64,000 bases of DNA from Climacium dendroides (lineage: Eukaryota > Streptophyta > Bryopsida > Hypnales > Climaciaceae), in NCBI GenBank assembly GCA_950106755.1, contig OX467082.1:10106001-10170000 (forward strand), read 5' to 3'. Below, one piece after another: positions 45,208 through 55,848 of the stretch (positions within the stretch are counted from its first letter, which is position 1; each line of letters opens with the position of its first letter). Made by a program: the position numbers and the translations under genes. A model generated the notes under the pieces. That model was not told where the DNA came from. It ran no database searches and was given only the letters and a program-made list of their open reading frames with translations.

Positions 45208-46770
45208 CCCCTATAAGAAGAAAGTAATAAAAGTAGCTGATAAATTGAATGAATGATAATTCAAACCTTTTTCAGTCATTTTTTTGTACTTCAGTACCAC
45301 TTATTACTGAATGTTGAGTTTTCAAGAACATGTAAATTGTCCCAATTATTTATTCGAAGGTAGTTCTGAAATCTTGGACCTCATTAGGAAACATTGGTTG
45401 ATCAAGCCCTTTTGAACCTGTGGTGGTGACAGATTCTGAGCTGAGATAATGATCTAGAATTTTTAGCATACTTACATGTTCTTGAAACTTATTTTGTCTG
45501 TAAAATTAAATGCCATACCAAACTGTTTTTCTGAATGTTTTTTATTTTTATTTTCTTAAGCATGTAAAATTCTCCAAAATGGTTTGGATTCATTCTTCAA
45601 GGCAAATTAGCTACATGCTTGAATAATTTCAAATCATTTGGAATTGTACAACATTATAGGAAGAAAAAAATAGTAAGTAGAAAGAGTGAGTAGAGAATGG
45701 TTCAGAATACTAAATTGTTGAAATGAGTTGGCTGTGCCCCTTCTAATTTTCATCAGTTCAATTAGTGTTTTTGAAGTCACAGGATGATTGTGAAGTTAGT
45801 GCTGCACAGGACTGGTAATCTGAATTGGAGGACACTGCCAGCATGTGCTTCATGTTGAGCATTTCAACGGGCCAGGCTTTGGAGAAATCTTTCCACCAAG
45901 AAATCTTTCTTCCACATGACTTCGATAAAGAAATTGTATAGTACTGTCATTCCAGACTGCAAGACATTTGCAGTAGGAGATCATGTAGCGATACTATTAA
46001 GGTAGAACTACCCATTACCACCATTTATCCAATTCCACCACCTATGGATTCCTCCCGTTTCCGTCACTGGTCCATCTTATTACCATAATCTTACTAATCC
46101 ATGATCATGATGGCAATGCACTTGGGGAGCAGGCACATCAGCCCACGCTTCAACAATGGTCTGATCATGCTTCAACAAGGGTCTATTTACAATTTTACAT
46201 TTCAGCTTTGAAAAATCACAAAAAAATTCAATTCTTGTTGGAATGTCTTCATTCTTTTTGCAATTGGCTTCTCTCAAACAATTTCATCTCTAAAAAATAT
46301 GGGAGCTCATAAATAACTTCTCCAAGGTACCTAGATAGCAAATCTGTATGGTAATGGGTAGTTTTACCTTAACCCCTATTAAAGGACGTGCATGGGACCG
46401 TGGAAATCATCCCTTTTGGCATTGTGTGAATAGTTGGTTCAAGAAAATCCTAAAACACTCATTGAGTGAAAGTCACACTAATCTACAAGACCTCCCCTTT
46501 TCATGTAAAATTATGAAGATGAATAGTTGCACTTTGGTCCTACACACAAGGATTCTCTGTCATTCATTGTCCAGAAAATGGCCGTAGTTTTGTTTATGAG
46601 GTAAGAATTGCTTCATATGAGAGGCAAGGAGATGGGTGGCAACCAACTTTTTTCTTTATTGTGATTGGTAGAAGATGCAAGTGGGATTTCACACTAGAAA
46701 GGCAGGAAGGGCAAACAAAATTCTTTTAGAGGTTTTGGTTGGAAGGTACTACAAGTGTGGCAATTCTCCT
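45208..46770. other. 5' part of cassette 2, shared only with cassette 3
   Basis: This aligns with 54101-55690. It includes an exon-like stretch reading KKLYSTVIPDCKTFAVGDHV, then WHCVNSWFKKILKHSL, which in this copy is split by the MITE at 46000-46369 and in cassette 3 is continuous (55163-55408). I do not recognise that protein. Confidence 0.6.
46000..46369 (-). mobile_element. MITE copy B of the AGGTAGAAC family
   Basis: The ends are AGGTAGAACTACCCATTACC and its complement ending GTTTTACCT, with TA on both sides (45998-45999, 46370-46371). It is inverted relative to copies A and C. The empty site is seen in cassette 3 at about 55290 (GACGCTATTAACC), where a single TA stands in place of the element. 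Confidence 0.92.
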
Positions 46771-49700
46771 AAGAGGATTTTGGATTCTAGTTGGTATAAA
46801 TTTTACTGAGGTTGTTTCGAGAGGTGGAAGAAAAAAATGGGCTACACTCTAGCCTACTTCAAACCTGCAAATCTTGTGGCCTAAACGGAAGGTTGGTTGG
46901 ACCTGGGGGATAGATTAACACTATGGAGACACCATTTTGGAATTTTTTTGAGGAAATTTGATTGGTTCACTACTTTCTGCAAGTTCTTGCCCCTTGAGTT
47001 TTCACATTAGAATGCATACATGGAATACTTTTCAAATGTTGAGAAGACTTGGAGAAGACCATTTGCCTTTCCAACTTCTTCCCAATCTATATTGTGAAGT
47101 TGTGAACTTGTGAAGCATCTCTGAGAACTTAAGACCAATGAGTGTAAGAACAGGCCATTTAGGGGTTGAAACTAAATTTGGGGGAGGTGGAACATCTTGA
47201 AACATTTTTCAGTAAATGTTTCTTGAAAGACAAGTGAAATGGACATTTAACCCAAGTTGTTTTGTATTTTTTGGAGCTTTGTGAAATTAGTTACAAAGCT
47301 TAGAAGTTGAAATGGCTCACCTCCTAAAATATATACTGCCTGTATGCTTGCTATGGAAAAAGCAACATGTGCAAGTACACGTTTAAGGATGTGAGCCACG
47401 CGCGCTTTTAGAACTCAGAGCCTCCTACCTTGAGAGCGGTGGGGTCCCTCCTTCACGTGGGTGGCCAGTTTTTCGCACTCCTGCTTCAAACCTCCGACTG
47501 GATGCAGGCTGTTGCCGGAACTGACATCCAGTCTGTCCCTTGACTCCGTCCTCGCCCTTGCCTGAAGGTTCGCACGTTTCCTCCCTAACCACAAAGAGCA
47601 GTCTGTACATGGTACCCACGTTAGTTCGCTGGCAGTCGGCATCGTCTTCTTCCTTGAGTTCCCTGATTTAACAAGCTCGGCTGCTGGAGGAAGGACGAGG
47701 TCACAACGGCAGTCCAGGTGGTGTTTGGAGTCAGACCGGCAGAAGAGCTCGGCCCTTGTTTGGGGGTTGACGCAGTTTCAGGCAGTCTCGATTTTCTGTC
47801 GGTAGGTCGTCTTCGCCACAGTTGGCACGGCACGGGAGAGATTTGTCGGTTTAGGGAGAGCTTTCGAGGGTCAAGACTTCTGGAAGCCGAGCTTGGGGAA
47901 GGAGGCAGCCGCGCGCGGAGCCGACCCAACGCACAGCGTCTGAAGCTTCTGTGCGTGGAGCTTCTGTGCGGGACTCTGTGCATGGGACTTGTGTGTGCAA
48001 GATGTCCTTCGCCCTGTTTCGCCACCCTTGGGCATTCAGCTCTTCTCCACTTCACCATGTTGTGAGTTCCTCGTGCTTTGCTTGTTGCTTAGAGTTTCTG
48101 TCCTGTTGGGGTTCCAATCATATGCAGCTTTCAGCTTAGTTCTGTGCGGGAGGGTTTGTACTGTACTACGGTTTAAATCGACCTTTCGGCGGTGTGAGCG
48201 TGTTCGGTATCCAGAGATCGTGCGTTTCTTCCTTGGATTTGGACGTCGCGCCCATTAGTCCTTGCTCTTACTATATTGCTACGGATTTGCAGTGATGTTG
48301 GATGTTTCCTGTTCGACGCGTAGGGTGTGAACGAGTGCAGTTCGATCTGGAGTCTGTTTTTTGTGTGTCTGCTCCTTATTGTTGTCACTGTTGCGGATTC
48401 ATAACCCTAATCAGAGTACTATTGTACATTTGTGTCATTCTGATGTCCACGGATATGATCAGGTTGTGAGCCTCTGAACGAATCTTGAGACATACAAAGG
48501 TGTGACTTTGTGCAGCCTCCAACAGCATCTGATTTTATTGAACAGATTAGCCGAAATTCCCGTGACTCGTTTGCTCTTATCTAGCTTTGCAATCCATTTC
48601 GTATCTACTGCCTCTGAATTGAGAAATCGGTTTCCAGTGTGCATGTACAGGCATGTAGATGTAGAGGGAATGATGTGTGCAATGTCCTTAAGCTGGCAAC
48701 TCTGGCACCACTGCTTCTGGCGTAAAGATCGATAGTTTCATGAATGTTCCTGTTTCGGGATGCGCTCAGTTATGGGACCTTCTTGGTTGACCATTGTCGA
48801 AATGGTTTAGATGATGTCAGCACTGTTTGAAAGGCGTGATCGAACCACCAATATAGGTTTGCCAACAGGTGTTGTGAGCATGAGTTCTGTGCGCCCCCGC
48901 CGTGCTCCTCTTCTGAGCACTCATGCATGAAGATTTCGGATTTGAATGAAATCGTGGCGTCTGCTGTAGCTGATTTCGTTACCGCTGGTTTTGCGTCTGT
49001 CTTCATCGGTGGTTCAGTGTTGTAGGTCAGCTTTGTACTGTTGGGTGAGGATATGATGATATGGATGCCATGTCGTGCTTTTGAACTGGTAGCTGCAAGT
49101 CGGTGTATTCGTGATTAGTAGTTTGTTCGAAAACGAGCCTGGTTGAATTGTGAAGCATTGACCTTGCTTCTTTACTTCATTTTGGGGTTTGGCAATATCA
49201 TATTTTCGCGTGTTTTTGACTTCAAGAGCTCTTCTGTTCCCTTTGAAAAATAGCTTAATCAACCGATTCGTTCCAATGTTGAAAGTACAGCATCGAAGAC
49301 GTCTTGCTGTGTTAATTCATCATAGCAGACGAGATGATGCAGAGGTTAGTTGTCCGTGCTATCAGGAAATTTAGCTGATGAAGTTGATGATAGGACTAGT
49401 GTGACGATAATTCTATGTTCCAAGCAAGGATGTAGTTCTGAAGTTTTGGTCAATGTTTCTTTGCAGATGTAGAGTTTAAGCTTGTTCGAAGACAAACCTA
49501 GAGCAGTCTCCATACTCGATAAATTCGGATGCATGCATCTCCAGTGAAGGCTGTCGGTTTACATGTCAAGGCGATGAAAGAGGCTTTCATTGGAAACATT
49601 GCGAAAGACTGTTCCGGTATGTTTAAATTCCTCACAGTTTGAGTTCTATGTTTTCTGCTTTCGAATGCATGCTTCTCTGGAATCATTGCCGCTGGATGAT

Positions 49701-50105
49701 CTTCTGCTAACTTGTGTGAGCCCTGTAGTTGAGCGCATTTGTGTTTTGTCCAACAGGGGTTAAGTGGTATTTGAATGCAGATGCTCGAGCTGTTGTATTT
49801 TGGTTCCTCTATGTGATCCAGAGCGTCCCTCATAACCCTAATTTTATCTCTGCTGGAGAGCCAGTTTACCTTGTCTAGGATGATAGATACCTTTTTTGAA
49901 AATTTTCATTATTAGGGTTCAGTATCCTATGATTGTTCTTTACTTGCCGACAGAAATTGTGATTTTGTAGAGGTGTTCCTATGATTTTTGTATTTGATAC
50001 TGTTTCATGGTTTTGAGCAGCCGTTGGTAGGAAGCCACCCCTCAAAGGCAAAGGTGCAGCCGCCTAGGAAGAAGTGCAAGCCAAACAGCCCTGGTACATT
50101 CTGAC
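46771..50105 (+). pseudogene. Gene-fragment unit B upstream of TNL2
   Basis: Collinear with units A and C. It has a CpG-rich leader (47420-48000), the CAGCCTCCAACAGCATCTGA fragment (about 48510), a stretch coding KISDLNEIVASAVADFVTAG (48929-48990), the exon equivalent to 18457-18606 with two stops, and a final exon-like piece (50021-50093) with KVQPPRKKCKPNSP and a one-base shift. Compared with unit C it lacks the sequence between GAATCTTG and GAGACATACAAAG. It is non-functional. Confidence 0.6.
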
Positions 50106-52260
50106 ACTTGGAGTCACTTTTGATCAATCACCTCCATGTTATTATCGGCTATCAGTTCTTCGTTCTTGTCTTCATAGTATCTTTAAGCACGCATGCTATG
50201 CTTCAGGTTGTATGATATTAACTGAATAACAAATTATTCCTTGAGAGCATCTCTTAAAGTGTGGTCTTTAGTGAGCTCATGTATTGTCTCACGTTGTGAA
50301 ACTGTGATCATGATTAGGTCAGTGGTATTTGAATATTGTTTTGAATGCTTAAATGCCTGCATGAATTTTTAAAAATCTTTCTTAATCTCAAAGTTATTTG
50401 TTGTTGTGGTATTTATGACAATGCCACACAAACGATTACTTGGACGTCCATTCCTACACAACAGCCATGGCTGAAATAGTGACATCAAAGCACCTTATCC
50501 TGAAGTTGAAGATAAATTGAACCCAATGGATGATGATTTTCATTGACCCAAAGATCATCATCCAATATCTAGGGATATTTATATTGACTTAAAGATGATT
50601 TATTTTGATTCAACAATATGTATCTTGTTCTAGTTTTTACATATCTTAGATTTGAATAATATTATCCTTAGGTTGGATAATAGTCTTTTTGCATTAAACA
50701 TTGAACTTTTGGAAGTCGACTAAAATCATCTTGGAAGGAAGAACTTTTATCAATTGGTCTTTGACTTGTGGATAATTCTCATCCATAAAATTAGACTTTT
50801 GAATATTATCAATTGATTTTTGAATCAATGATACCTTTCTAAAGCTTAACATATTTGTAGCATCTCTTTCAATGTCCTTGTAAATTGAGGTGGTATAGTG
50901 ATACTATTTATTTCAACTAATGATGTGAATGACCTTGAAATCTAAAATCAAAATAGTCTAAGACAAAAGCTTAAAAAATAACTTTGAATATGAAAACCTA
51001 CTCCATTATATGATTGGTATTATCTTTGACTTGAAGATATTCCAAAATTAGTAATATTTGTTAGACAAATTTATCAATGGTGGAAATAATCTAATAGATA
51101 AATCAAGAAAATTGAATGAATTAAGTAGGTTACTAGATTTTCAAGGCAAGTACAACCCTCGAAATTGTATATATATTCTTGATACGAAGACTAATATAGA
51201 TTAATAAACATGATTCTTGTACAATGAAATAGAAATTTCCATAACATTTGTACACAAATAGTAGATAATTGTCAAGAAGTCCTACATTGGTGGTTAGAAT
51301 GTAATATTCGAACCTACAAATGACTACTTTTATCAATGTAAGATAGAAATTATATTGAAGTCAAGAATCTAGTGATTCATTTCAAAAAGATCACCTTCTT
51401 TATGTCATGTTTGTTTTTATTCTTGAGCCAAGGATATTCTAGACTTCATTGATTTAAAAGAATGTCATAAATGGGCATTTGATGAGTATAGTAAATTGAA
51501 ATTTAGATCTAAATTGTAAGTTTGAAGAACTTAAAATAGGGTAGGGGACGTAGGACTACAAGTCTTTTATCAAATGCATGATTTATTCTTTGCATATGAA
51601 ATATACATGAGACTAAATTTAGTGGTGTATGCCTAATGTTTTGTTCTTGTTGATGTTTTTTTTTGTTTAGCCAAAGATGTTAAAAAGTATGCTTTGCAAG
51701 TTGGTCCTAAAACAATTAAGTAGTACATTTGGTTTCTAGTCATTTTTGGAGATCCAATGTTTTTCTTCACTTTCTTACTTTCACATATCTTTGCTTTTTT
51801 TGTTTGAGTAGGTAACTCCATTCATTTTAATTTTTGCTTTGATTAAGTTGTGTCATGGTGTAGAAGAGACATTATATTGTGGAGTGTGTCATTTTTAGGG
51901 TCCAAACCATGAGAGAAGTGGTTCATTATCATTTTTGACTTGAATTGCAATCTTTGTGAATGTAGTGTACCTCTATCTTGGAATTCCAAAATCACATCGT
52001 GAAGGCTACCACTTGCTAAAAAGTAACAAGTTGACATTATATAAGAGTACTCATGCCATTTACAATATTTTCTTGATTATGTTGTATATTGTTTTGACAT
52101 GAATTCCTTTAGAATTTGGCTTTCCAAGGCCACAAGAAGAGTGACTTGTGCGTGTGTTGGGGTGAGTTATAGACTATTGTATTTTGTTAGAAATGTAGAC
52201 TCTATTATTGTTTCATGTAATCATTGGTGTGTATTCCAATTGTGTAGTAGCAAGCATAAC
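50106..52260. other. AT-rich spacer upstream of TNL2
   Basis: Collinear with the TNL1 and TNL3 spacers and without the 1.15-kb segment seen before TNL1. No gene was seen. Confidence 0.6.
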
Positions 52261-52267
52261 AAGTGAT

Positions 52268-53368
52268 ATGGAGAGTGATGGTATGGACAGTGACACAAGG
52301 CCTACCAAAAGTTTGTGTGCAATGGGAGGTATGTCTTGTTTATACTTGGTCTGACTATCAATGTGTTCTTTTCTTATTGAATATTGAAGTACCATCATTT
52401 ACATTTTTATAAAGCTCACCTTTGTATGTGATTGCAAACATTATTTGATGAAATTTGGATGTGTTGATTTGTCCATAAGATTGATCATTGGTTGTGGTGC
52501 AGCTAAATTTGGGAACTATGATGTTTTCATAAGTCATAGAGGCCCTGATATCAAGACAGGGTTCGTGGGCTTTTTATACCAAGCTTTGAAAAGAGCTGGG
52601 TTGCATCCCTTTTTGGATTGCATATCCATTGGTAAAGGCCAAGAGATTTGGGAATGCATTCACCATGCAATCCAAACCACCCCTCTATCCCTTGTCATCT
52701 TTTCAGAGAGTTCTGCACAATCGGAGTGGTGTTTGAAAGAATTGCATGAAATGTTGAATTCTCCTTCAATGAAGGTGCTCCCTATCTTCTACAATGTTGA
52801 GCCATGGGAAGTGAGTTTTCCAGAAAAGGGTCTATTAGCTAAGGGATTTTCAAAGTTGATGGAGAAGCATGATAAGACTCTTGTGGAAGAATGGAGGTCT
52901 GATTTGAAAAGAGCTTCGAAGTTGAATGGTTGGGAGCACAAAGTAGGAGACAAAAGGTACCTATGTGGGTCTTCATTATATGTTATGAAGAGTTTTTGGT
53001 TGAACTTGACTTTGTCATTGTATATGGTATTAACAAAATCTCTTTCAATTTTGTTTGCAGCTTGGAAATGGAATTGGTGCAAAAGGTGGTTGACAAGATT
53101 TGTGAGTTGGCAAATAAGCTTGTTCCCTTGGTTGTGGATGATTATATTGTGGGTGTGGAGCAAGTTACTTAGATCCTCATTCAAACACTTGATGATAAGA
53201 AAGTGTTGATGTTGGGATTGCGGGGAATGGGTGGAATTGGGAAGTCCACTTTGGCTCGAGAGTTATACAACCAATTGGGGAGAAGATTTGCTGCTAGCTG
53301 TTATGTAGAAGATGTAGGTGAGAAGGTGCATCAAGGTCGTGTGACGAGTGTCCAAGATCACATTTTGA
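52268..53368 (+). pseudogene. TNL2: TNL truncated in the NBS exon; possible TIR-only gene
   Basis: Exons 52268-52328, 52503-52956 and the start of exon 3 at 53061 match TNL1 in length and phase. In exon 3 a codon equivalent to AAG has become TAG (53170-53172), before the P-loop. The P-loop GMGGIGKST follows out of use, and homology to TNL1 stops abruptly at 53368 within the NBS. The NB-ARC and LRR parts are therefore lost. Exons 1-2 are open with the SH pair and the catalytic Glu of SEWCLKEL, so a 208-residue TIR-only protein could be made. Plant TIR-only proteins can be active, so it may not be dead; the donor of intron 2 (GTACCT) is weaker than in its relatives. Confidence 0.85.
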
Positions 53369-54100
53369 CTTGGGAGGTGCACTTAGCTAAAAGAATAAGG
53401 ATATAGGAGCGACCAACCACTATCATATAGGGGGGTATTACTTTTTTTTTTTGACATGCTATAATTATGTAATTTTCTACTTTAGGGTAATAGAGAAGGG
53501 GCTTGCATTACTTATAATTTCAATTTTCTATGAATAACTAATATGGGAAATTAGATTGAAAAGAAAATTCTACTATAGTTTTTGTGCACAATGATGTAGT
53601 AAGAGGTATAATGTTCTCATTGTGACTACAAACACAATGAGTGGGACCAAAATGTACAGATCATGTATAGCTTAATAGTGAAATTTGACTTAGAGTTTAT
53701 TGCCAAGTGTGTTTTGAGTGTAAAAAATTCAACAACGAAATTATCAATTTGCACACTTGTCTCCATTGCTATTTTTATTTTTTTTTAAATTTCAAATTAC
53801 CCCCTCATTTTATTGTCCATTCTAGAAACAAATTAGATTTTGGATATGTACCTACGAGTTCAATTTCTGTGATGATTTTTAAATTTTCTTTTTAGAGATA
53901 GTTTAACCAATTGTCTTTGTGGGAATATAATTTATTTTCAGTTGGTGTTCAAGAACAAAATTTAAAGTACAATAGCATTGATGACATATACAGTCATTTC
54001 AAGTACAACAAGGTTCATGCCTAAACAATCATATTGACACGAATATCGACCAATTGAATGTTGTGGAGGAAACATCTCGATTGCTTATTAAGCAGAAAAA
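53369..54100. other. Unique junction DNA between cassettes 2 and 3
   Basis: It begins at the TNL2 breakpoint and ends where cassette 3 homology begins (ATACCCATATAAGAAG). It has no counterpart in the window and no gene or element ends that I can see. Confidence 0.6.
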
Positions 54101-55848
54101 ATACCCATATAAGAAGAAAGTAACAAAAGTAGCTGATAAATTGAATGAATGATAATTCATACCTTATTCTAGTCAAATTTTTGTACTTCAAAACCACTTA
54201 TTACTAAATGTTGAGTTTTCAAGAACATGTAAATTGTCCCAATCATTTATTCGAAGGTAGTTCTGAAATCTTGGACCCCATTAGGAAACATTGGTTGATC
54301 AAGCCCTTTTGAACCTGTGGTGGTGACAGATTTTGAGCTGAGATAATGATCTAAAATTTTTAACATACTTACATGTTCTTGAAACTTATTTTGTCTGTAA
54401 AATTAAATGCCATGCCAAACTGTTTTTCTGAATGTTTTTTATTTTTATTTTCTTAAGCATGTAAAATTGTTCAAAATGGTGGTGCTTCTTTGGATTCATT
54501 CTTCAAGGCAAATTAGCTATATGCTTGAATAATTTCAAATCATTTGGAATTGTACAACATTATAGGAAGAAAAAAAATAGTAAGTAGAAAGAGTGAGTAG
54601 GGAATGATTCAGAATACTAAATTGTTGAAATGAGTTGGCTGTGCCCCTTCTAATTTTCATCAGTTCAATCAGTGTTTTTGAAGTCACAGGATGATTGTGA
54701 AGTTAGTGCTACACAGTAAGGTAGAACTATCCATTACCATATAGATTTGCTATCCAGGTACTTTGGAGAAGATATTTATGAGCTCTCATATTTTTTAGAG
54801 ATTGAATTGTTTGAGAGAAGTCCATTGCAAAAAAAAAGGCATTCTGTCAAAAATTGATTTTTTTGTGATTTTTTAAAGCTGAAATGTAAAATTGTAAGTA
54901 GACCCTTGGTAAAGCATGACCAGACCATTGTTGAAGGGTGGGCTGATGTGTCTGCTCCCTAGTGCATTGCCATCATGATCATGGATGAGTAAGATTGTAT
55001 TAATAAGATGGGCCAGTGATGAAAATGGGAGGAACCTGTAGGTGGAGGAATTGGGTAAATGGTGGTAATGGGTAGTTCTATCTTACTAGTAATCTGAATT
55101 GGAGGATACCACTGGCATGTGCTTCATGTTGAGCATTTCAATGGGCCAGGTGGTTCAGAGAGTTGAGATTTTTTAGAAATCATTCCATCAAAAAATCTTT
55201 CTTCCACATTGCTTCAAGAAAGAAATTGTACAGTACCGTCATTCCAGACTGCAAAACATTTGCAGTAGGAGATCATGTAGTGACGCTATTAACCTTTATT
55301 AAAGGACGCGCATGGGATTGTGGAAATCATCCCTTTTGGCATTGTGTGAATAGTTGGTTCAAGAAAATCCTAAAGCACTCATTGATTGAAAGTCAAATTA
55401 CTTTATAAGACCTCCCCTTTTCATGTAAAATTATGAAGATGAATAGTTGCACTTTTGTCCTACACACAAGGATTCTCTATCATTCATTGTCCCAGAAAAT
55501 GGCCATAGTTTTGTTTATGGGTTAAAAGTCGCTTCATATGAGAGGCAAGAAGATGGGTGGCAACCAACTTTTTTCTTTATTGTGATTGGTAGCAGATGCA
55601 AGTGGGATTTCACACTAGAAAGGTAGGAAGGGCAAGCAAAATTCTTTTGGAGTTTTTGGTTGGAAGGTACTACAAGTACGATACTTCTTCGAAGAGGATT
55701 TTGGATTCTAGTTGGCATATATTTTATTGAGGTTGTTTCGAGCTTTGGAAGAAAAAAATTGGCTACACTCTGACCCACTTCAACCTTGCAAAACAAAATT
55801 CTTCTTGAGGTTTTGGTTGGAAGGTACTACAAGTGCGGCACTTCTCCT
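54101..55848. other. 5' part of cassette 3
   Basis: Collinear with 45208-46770. It contains MITE copy C, the uninterrupted exon-like frame at 55163-55408, and a local tandem duplication of about 157 bp (55637-55793 repeated at 55794-55952) that is single in cassette 2. Confidence 0.6.
54719..55083 (+). mobile_element. MITE copy C of the AGGTAGAAC family
   Basis: The ends are AGGTAGAACTATCCATTACC and its complement ending GTTCTATCT, with TA on each side (54717-54718, 55084-55085). Cassette 2 has the empty site near 45813 (CACAGGACTGGTAATC). Its position differs from copy B, so the two inserted independently after the cassettes separated. Confidence 0.9.
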
